Source: Latrodectus hesperus (Eukaryota; Arthropoda; Arachnida; Araneae; Theridiidae). Taken from it: a DNA stretch of 64,000 nucleotides. Below are positions 1 through 13,612 of the stretch, piece by piece. Position 1 is the first letter of the stretch, and the number at the start of each line of letters is the position of its first letter. Below the pieces are notes generated by a model, which worked only from the letters and a program-made list of their open reading frames with translations, had not been told where the DNA came from and did not search any database. The position numbers and the translations under genes are program-made. The stretch spans positions 66,368,390 to 66,432,389 of the forward strand of contig CM075850.1 in NCBI GenBank assembly GCA_037975125.1, in the 5' to 3' direction.

Positions 1-2514
1 CTTTATTAAATTAAAGATAGAAAGATTTATTTAATGAAATATATATTTATCAACACTTAATGGCTTCAATAAAGCAGATATTTTTAAAATTTGCATAAAA
101 AGATTTTGTAATTTGTTACAAAATAAGTCTTTAATAAAATGTCTAGGAATAATGAATTTAATCTAAGTTAGCCATTAAGGAGCTTTGTTCAAGATTTACA
201 GTGAATGAAAAAAGTTGAGAGTAAAAATATAAAACTAAATAGAAGAAATAAAAATTTTAAGTAAGAGAAGATCAATTTAATTAAGATAATTTATTTATAC
301 ATTAAGCTTTTTGTATTGCTTATTCTTTAATTGGATTTTTCCTTTTAAAGATAATTTTCCTGGACACTATTCACGTTAATTTTCTATGTTAAAGTTCATG
401 AAAAAGCTGGTTTATTTGGTAGTTTTTATTTCATGGAAAAATTAGTTGAAAGTGGTTAGTGAGAGAAAAAAGAATGAGAAAGTCAATATAAAACTATGGG
501 TGCTTCCCATATGAATCAGAAATAAATAAATTTAAAATAACATTTTAAAATAATTTATAATTAAAGTAGTTGATTTTTAATTTATACATTTTATAAGTTC
601 TTTATAAAGAGCAAACTGTTATTGAAGGTAAAAGATGTATTTTTCATGAAATGAATCTTTTATTGTCAGTAGTGTTAATTTGCAATTATATAGAATTAGC
701 AAATTAACGATAAAGACTGTCAGCTATTATAGAAATAATTATTTAACTGTCACATATTGTAATAGTTATATTAGAGGCTTTTGTTAAGCTTTTTATATAA
801 CATCAATAATATATTGGTCTTAATTAGCTAATTTTAAAGTATCTGCTAATAAAACATTGAATTTTGTGTATATTTTTTGCATAAAGTTTCCTGGTAATGG
901 CTGTGCTGTTTTTAATAGTTAATTAAATTTGTATTTGTAGAAAAAATCGCTAACGTAACTATATGATTATGTTTGCTCTTCAAATATTTAATTCAGCTAG
1001 CAGTAGATATTAAAAGTATTAATCTTTCGTATTTAATCTTTTAAATTTTACATTACAAATATTCATAAACAAACTATTCATATTTCCCGATTCTTTAATT
1101 ACTGTTTTATTTTTTTCTATAATAGTCCATCACTTAAAAACACTTCACAAACAGTAATCAATTATTTACATTAAGTCTCATGCCTGCAAACTAAAGATCA
1201 AAGTTGAGGCAATTAGTCATCTTAAATTCGTTTTCACTATAAGTCTTTCATTCGCATTAAATTCGAAAACATAAGTGTTAAACAGATATAATATCGCATT
1301 GATTGCTTCTGCAAAAATGACTTATAGAGTATGATAAATAAATACATAAAGCTAGGAAACAAGATTTTATGTAAAAGTAACAAACTAGAAACCAAAAGAA
1401 CACTTCTTTATGTGATTGACATTCACGACGTATTTCCATGGTTCGAATATCTTGATGAAACTTTACTATTTTCACATATAAATTTGAAATTTCAATGACG
1501 ACCATATTCGAAGTCTTGGCACGCTTACAAAAGTATTTCAACATACAGCCTTTCGTTTTTCAGTTGTTTCTGGTTTGTGAGGCTTGCAAAAGAGGGCTTT
1601 GAAAATTATTATTATTAATTTTACCAAAAAGCTTATCGTTAAATATTGTGGGGTTTTTAAGTGATAAATTTGCATACTCACAGAATCTTATTGAATATCT
1701 TCGAGAAAAATGTTTCTAAAATTAATTTAAACGATGCTTTAAATGGATATTTTTAAACATTTTAAATGAATAATGAAAAAATGGATATAATTTATTCATA
1801 TTTTTAATATTATATTTCATAGTTTACATGAAAAATAAGAATCTTTTTAATCTTTTTTTATAAAGAAATGACAAACAATATCGATTTCTACTTCTTTGCA
1901 AATGTTGCCATCTACTTTTTTTCTAAGCAATATTTCTTTTCTACTTTAATGCTCAATCAAAGCACAAAAATTGAATGAATTTTACTTAAAACCCAAATGA
2001 TATTGTTGTAGTTTCATAAAACAAGTGTTATAAGTAATTGTTACATTAAAGTTAAAAAATTTTTTTCTTAAAGCAACATATTGCAATGCAAAATGTATTT
2101 GAAATTAAATATCACAATTTTGATTTGGGGGGGGGGAAGTGATAACAATACATTCAGAAAATGCCTGTAAAATTTATTATATATAAAATAAATAAATATA
2201 AATAAGCAAATAAAACTACTTTTCCAAATTGAAAAATTTAATCAAACAAATTGGATCTTTTTTTCCATTTCTCTGTAAAATATCAAATATAAATTCTTAA
2301 AGAAAATTATATTTTGAAGAAAAGTTTCATTCTTTTACAAATGATATTATACAATTGTTTTGTTGAAAAGAAGATTTATTAACTTAAACTTTTCCACAAA
2401 ACTTAGATTGGATTTATTTTCAGTTTGTAATTTATTGCTGAAAAATATCGATATTTTACCTTATAAACAAAAATGAAATCTTAATACAAATTTACTGTTG
2501 TTGATTGTTAGAAA
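1..2514. other. AT-rich non-coding DNA, nothing recognised
   Basis: No supported gene. The only longer open frame (minus strand, 1278-1544, 88 codons) has a composition typical of chance frames in AT-rich DNA (many F, Y, I, C, S) and no motif I recognise. A run of ten G residues at 2127-2136 stands out against the AT background. Confidence 0.6.
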
Positions 2515-2683
2515 CTAATAGCTGATAGATTAAAACTTTGGCATTCATTTGCTCTTGTGTTCGATTCTTGGATGTTTATAGAGGCTTAGCGTCTGGAGGC
2601 TCACTAAACCATCGGCTCAAGTTATAACAGAACTTTGGTGCAAGAAATTGACTGTACATCGACAAAACAATCAATCAATCAAC
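2515..2683 (+). repeat. Diverged tRNA-derived SINE (family A)
   Basis: Contains a polymerase III B-box-like core, GTTCGATTC, near 2558-2566. Downstream it reads GATGTTTATAG and later GACTGTACATCGACAAAACA, which line up with the middle and 3' tail of the well-preserved copy at 48021-48189. It ends in a short (AATC)n tail, typical of SINE 3' ends. The A box is degraded and I could not identify a target-site duplication, so the ends are approximate. Confidence 0.55.
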
Positions 2684-4604
2684 TGTTGAAATATTCTTTT
2701 TGCGCTGTTAGTAAAATCCTGCATTGTTAAATGCCTATATGATAAACCTCGATATTTAAAAGAACCATTTGCAGAAAAATAAGATAAACATTTATTTCAC
2801 AATTATGAATGACAATTATGAACATGCAATCGATATAATATTGGAACCAATCTAAACGAATAGCACTTTTAAGATTTTAGTTTTAAAATAAGTAAATAAT
2901 AGTATTTGCTGATGTCTGATCATTTGAATTGAATTAGAAAAAGTGTTTTAGCTTTCGTTAGAATATACTTCACTCTCAACCTTTTAACAGGTTAGACAAG
3001 AATACGTATTTTTTAAATCAAATAATTTTTATTCATTTTAAATTGAATCTGCATTTTTTGTTTTAAATTTTTGACACATTAAACATTCTAAAATTGATCT
3101 AAGTTAGGAACCAACAAGCCGAAGATTCCAATGGCAAACGTTTATTTAGCTTTCTTGGAAAAACTGTAATTTGGAAAATAAAAATATTTGCTAGTTATAC
3201 CTAGTTTTGTTTAAAATATTGTTTTTAATCACGAAATGAAGTCTTACGAATAGATCAGATTACAAAAGAAATAAAAAGAATAAAACATGAGATGCTGAAT
3301 ACTTGAAAATTCCCTTTAGTTTCGAAAGAATTAAATTTTTTATTCGAAACTCCTTTTATCTGCGCTCTAATGCATTTCCTATTGGCGGAGAACTGAGGAA
3401 AGCGTAAGCACTCTTATTCTACATACCTAAAAAAGTTTAAAAGAAATAAAACTCAGTGTCCCACCGTTCTTAAAGCGAGGAATGTTCCAGAAACATTTCA
3501 ATAAATTACATCTCGAAACATATAACTTTACACAGAGTATATCAAAGCTAAGTATGGTTTAAATTACAATCCTGAAATCAAAATTTTAAATTGATTTTAT
3601 TTTTAATTGGCCATTGTCAACATTCAGCCAGTTTCATTTCCTTCCGTGTATTTCTTCTCAATCCATTAAAGGACAAAAATTCGGATTATAAACACAAGAA
3701 ACATTTTAATACCAGTAATGATTGTATTTTCATTATAATAAATGAAGCTTTATAACAATATTCTTTCAATATAATTTTCCCCATAATTAACAAATTTTTT
3801 AACTCCTACAAAATAAATAAAAAATTCATTTCAAAATGTTTAGAAAAACATTTTAAAATTAATATTGTTTTCATTTTAAAAAATGTTTATAAAATCCATT
3901 TAGTTAAAATATATATACGAACTTAATAAAAGCATTTATAAGCAGGTCACTGTGTTTTCCCACAAATTCCATTTATCACTTTTCACAAAACACAAACTAC
4001 ATTTTCAGTATACATTAAATTTGGAACATTCTTTCAGCCATTTTGAAATTAATATTATATTTCAATTAACAAGCTATTATTGTTTGCATTTAGTAATTAA
4101 TGAGCAATTACTAAATGATGAACACATTTGAGGAGTTATTTTAGAAACAGAAATTTAACAGTTAGTCATTGATATTTCATAGAAATAACAAACGATCGTG
4201 TATTTTACGCTGTATTTTAAAATTAAATTGTTGTGGCGCCCTCTATTAATGCAATATGAAAACATTCTAACGCAGTTATGATGCCTGTAGTAATAAATTC
4301 TCATTTAATTAAGAATTAGATTAATTTAATTATTTTTCATAGCACTTTTGAAATAAATAAATAAGAATAATTAAAAAGCTAGGCAATAAATTAATGAGAA
4401 TAAATAAATTTCTAATGCAAATTGTCAACTTTTATTGTTATATTCCTACACAAAATAACCTAATTTAAATCGTGACTTATAATAAAGTGACATAAATAAA
4501 AACATTTTTACCATTTAGTATTCTGTGATATTTTAAATGCTTTAATTTTGCTTCCCAGTATTATTAATTTTATGTTTGACGAATATTTCAAATCTTTCCA
4601 TGTT
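2684..4604. other. AT-rich non-coding DNA with isolated motifs
   Basis: No supported gene. Two short motifs are noted: a three-unit heat-shock-element pattern GAATGTTCCAGAA at 3480-3492, and a CTCF-like core TAGAGGGCGCC on the minus strand at 4235-4245. Both could occur by chance. Confidence 0.5.
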
Positions 4605-4765
4605 GAGTTGGCATCCATCCAAGCGGTTAGTCATCTGGCAGTTCGTGGGTTCGATTTTCTTTTTTGGGGTAGGTGTATGTAGAATCGGACTCCACTTTAA
4701 ATTGTAGATCCCTGTCTCATTAGCGCTCGTGTATAAATAATAACAGTTGCGGGGTATGCAGATTA
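4605..4765 (+). repeat. tRNA-derived SINE (family A)
   Basis: Carries a B-box-like GGTTCGATTTT at 4648-4658 preceded by CAGTTCGTG, exactly as in the copy at 48021. Downstream, GTATGTAGAATCGGACTCCA, then ACTTTAAATTGTAGATCCC and CATTAGCGCTCGT, match the body of that copy with scattered changes. The 5' part (AAGCGGTTAGTCATCTGGCA) is tRNA-like. Ends are approximate. Confidence 0.7.
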
Positions 4766-5429
4766 TTTTAAATCTTCCCCGATAAAACGATGAACTTTTT
4801 TCAGGCGGATATTGTGATCTTTAGTAACACATTAAAAATTACATTTCTTTAGGTTTTATTATTCTGCATTCTAGGGTAATCTTTGTTGTGGTCTAAAGAT
4901 ATCGGGTTCGTTCCTGATTTAGAGGAAAGTTATAGGATTATGTTACTCAAGTGATATGTTATGAAAAGGGATGGAAAAGACTAATTTCAACTGTGGAGCT
5001 CTTATATCCAAAAAATGAAAGTTTATTTCCCGTCTATTCGACAATTGTTCTGTTGATTCATATTAATCAGAGATAAAAAGTAATACAAATTTTTGAGTGT
5101 GATATGAAGAATAAAAAAGCTGATAGCTAACACCAATGAGCTATTTTAGTGTTTAAAAGAAATGGGTTTGATCCGATCTGGGTGCAAACCGTCCTCCTGG
5201 TAGAGCCTGCACATTTTAACAAGTTAGGATCTAATGCTCCTTTATTGTTTCGAGTTAAATATGTTTTGAAATAACGAAGATTTGAATCCTGGTGTTTATA
5301 TATATTAGAATACATTATATATTATAATCGATTACATTTAGTAGAACTAGGAAGGTATAAATTTACAAAATATGCAAACATTTAAATGTAGTTCCATTAA
5401 AAAATAAAATATTTTTCTAATAATTGTGG
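4766..5429. other. AT-rich DNA with a possible degraded tRNA-like repeat
   Basis: No supported gene. The stretch near 4895-4920 (ATCGGGTTCGTTCCTGAT) resembles a pol III B box, and a second B-box-like string, AGATTTGAATCCTGG, lies at 5279-5293. Neither has a convincing partner A box. The minus-strand frame at 5127-5315 (62 codons) has no recognisable domain and is probably part of an old repeat. Confidence 0.35.
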
Positions 5430-5690
5430 GAAATGGGTGACTAACCCTTCGTCACAGCAAGGCCTGAAATTCATTCATAGTTACTGGGGAGAGGCACCTG
5501 AGAGCTAATTCACGAATGCAAGGACCATTACCACGTCACTCCAACCAATTTATAGGAAGTGCTACATTCATTCACTATCTCAGATAAAAGAAACACAGAG
5601 AGACAGGTACGTCCAAGCCCAAATCAAGATTCGAACCCGTGACCAACAGCCTAGGAGTCATGAACGTTAACCACACAGCTACCAGTTAGT
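5430..5690 (-). repeat. tRNA-derived SINE, a second family (family B)
   Basis: Read on the minus strand, an A-box-like TAGCTGTGTGGTTAACG (5665-5681) is followed about 30 bp later by a good B box, GGGTTCGAATCT (5628-5639), the internal pol III promoter order of tRNA-derived SINEs. The rest of the unit, down to about 5430, is more GC-balanced than its surroundings and does not match the family A copies, so I treat it as a different, longer family. I found no target-site duplication; the 3' boundary is approximate. Confidence 0.65.
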
Positions 5691-8932
<3,242 letters not shown>

Positions 8933-9688
8933 CTAGTTATTCTTGGAAAGGTTTGAAAAAAATTTGAACCCGACCGCTTTTGCCAGTAAAAATGATGAAA
9001 ACGATGAAAGTTTCCTTGCCTCACCCACCAAGATTTTTTGCTCCTGACAAGGGCTTATGTCACTGACAGTCTGTTCCAGCCACTTTGAGCTCTCCAGATC
9101 TGCACAGTTGATAATAAGTGCCCCATTCTCAAGTTTACAGGATAGGAAGGTTGGGGAAAAACCTTCCTCATTCCTTCCTATTTTCTTGGTTAGCAAGAGT
9201 TCCAGGTCGAAGGCCTGTTCCTCTGTTAACCGTTTTCCCGGATGACCCTCTATGAGCACAGCCATCTTGATCGCCGTGAGAGCCGCCGTGTAAGTAAACC
9301 CCCCAGGTCCTTCTTTCTTGGCAGCCTTTCCGGCCTTGCCCTGGTTCGTCCGGTTGGCGGGACGCTTCTCGCCTTTGGTTGCCTTGGGTTTTTCAACCCA
9401 AGTCCCCTCAGCAATTTTGCGTTCCTTCACCAGCTTCCTTTTCTGGGCACCAGAAAGTCTCTTTTTAAGCTTGATTCTGGTCAGAGAGTTAATCATGTTA
9501 GCGATAGCTTCCTGACTCTCACCAGAAGAAGATGGTTTGGAGGTCATTTCTACCTCCTGTGAAGGATTCATTGCTGCCCCTTCACTAGATTGCCTCTGGG
9601 TTCCCTTGTCTTTTTCAGCAAGGTCTGCTTCAGAGGTTTCACCTGGAAATGCAGAAAGGTTTGTTATTTTTATTGTCTTTTCAGCCAT
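8933..9688 (-). pseudogene. Truncated ORF1-like protein of a retroelement (DUF4780-like)
   Basis: An open frame of about 250 codons from Met at 9688 to a stop at 8933. I chose this Met (MAEKTIKITNLS) because the upstream in-frame extension to 9784 lies in the GC-rich leader and reads unlike protein. Order of parts: an acidic/polar N-terminus; a basic stretch containing LSGAQKRKLVKERK; a Lys/Gly/Ala-rich linker (KGEKRPANRTNQGKAGKAAK); then a folded-looking part with AALTAIKMAVLIEGHPGKRL, LTEEQAFDLELL and NGALIINCADLESSKWLEQ. From memory, this last pattern (a basic SGAQKRK segment, then KMA..EGYP..LTEEQ, then GAL.I.CAD..S..WL) resembles the DUF4780 domain, found in retrotransposon-encoded proteins of arthropods. 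After about residue 225 the sequence becomes FSSFLLAKAVGF..., which looks like flanking DNA read through, so the C-terminus is probably lost. It may instead be a domesticated host gene, but the missing downstream part makes that unlikely. Confidence 0.6.
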
Positions 9689-10012
9689 AAAATAACAGTT
9701 AATAAGCTCAGGTAATATGACAGTCCACCCAGCATTGCCTGAGTTACTGGGCAAGGCAAAATACTCTAGAAGTTCGCCAGGCAACTAGAGGCTCCGTTAA
9801 GACACCATTACCGCGGTGCCAAATAACCCTAGGCACGGGTCGCATAACACCAGGGTTTACGGGAGCTGGTTCACGGCCTCTGATTCTATATTCAAGGCTA
9901 TCCTGTCATTCCTACAGGACATTCGGCTATCCACCACCTGCCGACGCGCCTGGTGGCTGCTTAAGCCCCAGGAAGGTACGCGTACCCCCTGGTTCCAGGT
10001 CAAATGATGTTG
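8990..10012 (-). mobile_element. 5' fragment of a non-LTR-type retrotransposon
   Basis: A block clearly richer in G+C than its surroundings, on the minus strand: a leader at about 9689-10012 followed by the ORF1-like frame. The leader has no long open frame in the sense direction and contains GTGGTGGATAGCCGAATGTC and GTGCCTAGGGTTATTTGGCA. The composition drops sharply near 10012 and again near 8990. No reverse transcriptase, endonuclease or 3' tail follows, so only the front of the element is present. An open frame of 63 codons on the opposite strand of the leader (9816-10007) is a shadow. Class assignment rests on the ORF1 resemblance alone. Confidence 0.55.
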
Positions 10013-11190
10013 CTACTGAAAAGAACCATATATGATGTAAAACAAGAGCGAAACCAAATCTGCAACAAAAAAATCTGAAAAAAAAACTTAAATTGGCAAC
10101 AGGATAATCAAAACAAAGGACGCTAGATTTGGCGAGAAATCACTTGGGGAGATATCAAACTTACACCAAATAATGATATCATGTATATAAATTAGTTACC
10201 CTTAATTTTTATTGCCATTTTGAATAATTAATGCTATATGTAATAATTATGGAATAGTTATTATACTATACACTATAATATTTTAAATTTGACTGTCACT
10301 TGCATTTGGATGTCGTTACTTTGACATGGTATACCATATAGCTTTCAAGTCGATTGCTATATTATATCGTTTGGGCACCCCTTACTCTTAGACTTAAAAA
10401 AAGACTTTTCATTGATAATGATCCGTGAAAAAGGTGCACGCAAAAAGCAATGCCTTACGCCCGTTGTTTACCAGTGGGTTTGAATCGATCACGATATGTA
10501 CTATTTGGAAGAACATGATTCTACTACTATAGGTTGATATATGATGTAGTTTCGAATTCACTTAAACTATAGGTCCATGTTAAAGTAGCCTTCTTATTAA
10601 AACAAGATACGTGAAATGACAAACATTCCAAATGAATATTTATATCTTTGCTTTTGTCTTGAATGTACAAGATATTTGAGACAGATTTAACAATAACGTT
10701 TTTGATCGTTCCTTCTTTAAATAAAAAAAACTGTGTTTATTGTTTAAAACTATTAATCTATATCAGCATGCGTGTCAAATTCAGTTAAAAGATCGAAAAA
10801 ATTTATAAAATTACGAAATATTATTTGTATGCAAAATAATATTGTGTAAAAATTATGAAACAGTTATTATACTATGCAATATAATTACACTATACTTTAG
10901 AAAGTATAGTTTAAATATTTATTAAATATATTATGTATCTTATAACAGAAAACTGAACAGAATTAAATATCTTTAGTGTATGTGTAACACTCTTTTTAAC
11001 AAAATACTCATATAAAAGAAAAAATTTCAGTTTATAATTGCATAATAATTAAATTTTACAACAGTTATTATTATTATTTTTAATTTTTCAACTAACTATA
11101 AATTATATATATATAATAAATATATAAAAATAAAATAATAAATATATAAAAAATAAAATAAAATAAATATAATAATTAACTATAAAAATA
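10013..11190. other. AT-rich DNA with a diverged direct repeat and a palindrome
   Basis: No supported gene. The stretch ATTATGGAATAGTTATTATA near 10247 recurs with changes (ATTATGAAACAGTTATTATA) near 10853, about 610 bp apart, and the similarity continues for about 25 bp. A perfect palindrome lies at 10889-10910. Confidence 0.5.
10889..10910. repeat. Perfect palindrome, 10-bp arms
   Basis: ACTATACTTT and AAAGTATAGT flank a 2-nt centre (AG). It could form a hairpin or cruciform; no gene context suggests a terminator. Confidence 0.8.
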
Positions 11191-11424
11191 CAGCACAGAT
11201 ACCGTATATTCCAGGGTGACAAATTCTGAGTTATGTATCTGGTAACCTGATTTTTATTACGCCTTAGATACGGAGACTTATAAGAATTATGCAGAAAATA
11301 CTATTTTGGGAACCTTAGTATTTATGTCACTGTGCACATCATACTGCGTCATCTTGGTAACACTTTTCCATTGCCAAAAAATTAAGAATTTGTGGCATTC
11401 TGGATTATACGGCATCTGTGCCAG
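11191..11424. mobile_element. MITE-like non-autonomous DNA element, 234 bp
   Basis: The left end (from 11191, CACAGATACCGTATATTCCA) and the reverse complement of the right end (to 11424, CACAGATGCCGTATAATCCA) match over about 40 bp with a few differences, both continuing into CAAATTCT. The interior has no open frame. This terminal-inverted-repeat structure and size fit a miniature inverted-repeat transposable element. The flanks (ATA on the left, CTTT on the right) do not give a clear target-site duplication, so the exact ends and superfamily are unknown. Confidence 0.6.
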
Positions 11425-12183
11425 CTTTGTTATATTTAATCAAGTTAACTGAAAATGTTATTAATATAATATTTTTTATAGGATTTCTCGTTTTTGTTTT
11501 ATTTAACTAGTTCGTTTCTCATAAAATTATCTTAAGAGCCTTTTAATGCAAAAATGTTTACTTTATTTTGAAATTAACAGTTACCTTGAAACTATTATTA
11601 TTTTGAAAAAAATTACATTGTGCAAATTTTGAAAATATTTATATTACTTTAACCAGAATACTACATTTGATTTGACAAAATAAAATGCTGCAATACATTG
11701 GCAAAAATAATCGAGTTTTCCCTCTGTGATATTGTGAGTTTCCCAATCTATCCTTGGGTAGGAATTGCGAAATGTTTTCAGAGCAACAAAACTAAACTAA
11801 TCCCTTTCTGTCTTAATCAAATATCTTACGTTTTTCTTATTCCGTCTTGTGTTATTATTAAATAAATTATTTCTTACTTACAGGATAACATTTATTTTGC
11901 GGTAAAAATTACTTACTCCGGATGAATCACTCCAAAAATTATTGCTTTCAAAATTATTATAAAAAGTGTTATTGATTTTTTGTAAAAATGAGCAACACTC
12001 TAATGTTCCATGAAATCTAAAATTGTTTTAAATTCTCTAATACTTTAAATAAGAAAACAAAATTCCTAGTAAAATTAATAAAGTCTAATATAAATATATA
12101 ATTATAATATAATGATATTATTAAAGTCTAATATAAATTACTAATATTAGATATATACTAGGAAAGTGTATATATTAATATTA
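11425..12183. other. AT-rich non-coding DNA, nothing recognised
   Basis: No gene, RNA or repeat can be supported here. A short repetition of AAAGTCTAATATAAAT near 12080-12140 suggests slippage. Confidence 0.6.
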
Positions 12184-12185
12184 TA

Positions 12186-12346
12186 CAGGGTTAGCAAGAA
12201 ATAAGTTTCCCACTTCAGTGGGCTGTAGAATACGTTCTATTTGTCCAAATGAGATAAAATTTGAATTAAAGATAATTCAAATGATGCGCTTGACATTTAG
12301 TAAAAATAATAATACAAAATTTCGCCGATAGATGGCGCTGTAATAC
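12186..12346. repeat. Left terminal inverted repeat of the mariner-type element
   Basis: About 161 bp, matching the reverse complement of 13613-13776. The outer 75 bp or so differ by one base; the inner part has several substitutions and a small length difference. The inner end contains TAGATGGCGCT at 12329-12339, a string resembling the arthropod CTCF core. Confidence 0.93.
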
Positions 12347-12403
12347 ACATAAAACATTTGATATGCTTTATGAATGTTAAATAATAATAATAAAAAAGTA
12401 GCA

Positions 12404-13582
12404 TTACAGCTGTTCAATATGCCCCCCTTCATTCTCAACAATGTGCTCTAATCGCAGAACCATATTTTCGATAGCAGACCGGAGTGAGTCTGTCGGAATA
12501 TCAAGGATATGGCGCTGAATGCTGTCCTTCAGATCTGGTACAGATGCTTGCCTTTTACGGTAGACATTGTCCTTCAAAAAACCCCACAACCAAAAGCCGC
12601 AGGGGGTGATATCCGGCGAACGAGGAGGCCATGCCGTAGGGAAATGACGGCTGATAACCAGTGCCTCAGTAAAATGCTGTGTTAGCAGTTGCTTTATACG
12701 ACGATCAATATGAGGAGGTGCGCCATCCTGCATGAAAATGAGGTCCTGAAGGCATCCACATTGCTAAAGTTGTGGGATTACGAAATCCCTCAGCATATCT
12801 TGGTACCGTTGTCCTGTGATCGAACAGGTTTTGATTCCATTTGCAGTTATCTCTTCAAAAAATTACGGTCCAATCACAAAAGTAGCCGTAAACCCACACC
12901 ATACTGTCACTTTTTCAGGATGCAAGGAGTTTTTCTGGATAGCACGAGGGTTTTCCACTGCCCAAATTCGACAATTGTGGGTGTTGACTTGCCCATTAAG
13001 TTGAAAGTGGGCTTCATCAGTCCACAGAATATTCCATGGCCAAGTGACGTCAACCACCATTCGAGCAAGGAACTGAAGTGCAAAAGTTTTACGAACCTCT
13101 GAGTCTCCGTCCTGCAACAAGTGCAGAGGCTTGATTTTGTGGGGATAAAAATGCAAAATCCACCGTAAGATTTTTCGTACAGTGGAATACGGCATATCCA
13201 ATATACGGGAAACAACTGGCACGCTCACATTACCATCTTCAACGACCACGGTAGCCACATTTTCGACGCTAGAAGACTGGATTGTCTTTCGTCCTCTACC
13301 GGGAAGTATTGCAAGTTCTCCAGTTCTTTCAAATTTCTGCATCATCTTGCGTAACGCACATGGAGACATTGGACCTCTTCGTATCTGCTTCATACGGCGA
13401 AATTCTTTTACAGCTGCAAATGAGTTTAGCTGGTTCTGGTAGAACAATTTTACAAGTAGCGCTTTTTCTTGCAAAGAAAGCATGATGTGCAGAGAAGTAA
13501 CTAATGCTCGTTCAGAATCCACCTTCTTTTTACCCAAAGATAATGCTAATAGGCATGCGCTGTAAAGCAAATGACTTTTCAT
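12404..13582 (-). pseudogene. Mariner-type transposase, two nonsense mutations
   Basis: A single reading frame of 392 codons from Met at 13582 to TAA at 12404-12406, interrupted by TAA at 12863-12865 and TAG at 12764-12766 with no frameshift. The likely native start is the second Met, codon 34 (13483, MLSLQEKALLVK), giving about 359 codons, near the usual 340-360 for the family; the first 33 residues look like leader. Residues about 36-95 form the helix-turn-helix DNA-binding region, followed by GRGRK at 95-99. The catalytic part has WTDEAHF (first Asp at codon 189), MQDGAPPH (second Asp at codon 286) and SPDITPCGFWLWGFLK (third Asp at codon 324). By my count 37 residues separate the second and third acidic residues, so it reads as a DDD-type enzyme with longer spacing than classical mariner (DD34D). 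The enzyme would cut at the inverted repeats and insert at TA. The stop at 12863 falls where related proteins carry an aromatic residue after GP, so each stop is probably a point change. Confidence 0.93.
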
Positions 13583-13612
13583 ATTTTCAGTATATGCAAA
13601 TAAGTATCATTA

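Noticed and set aside
9057..9562. Plus-strand frames opposite the ORF1-like gene
   Set aside because: They are shadows of the minus-strand frame: the minus-strand reading carries the recognisable domain pattern.
9816..10007. 63-codon plus-strand frame in the GC-rich leader
   Set aside because: It lies antisense to the leader of the retroelement and has no domain of its own.
12734..12862. Frameshift between two transposase halves
   Set aside because: Translation shows both halves are in the same frame, separated only by TAA and TAG, so there is no frameshift.
12689..13485. Several plus-strand frames within the mariner element, plus an alternative minus-strand frame
   Set aside because: All overlap the transposase in other frames and show no motif.
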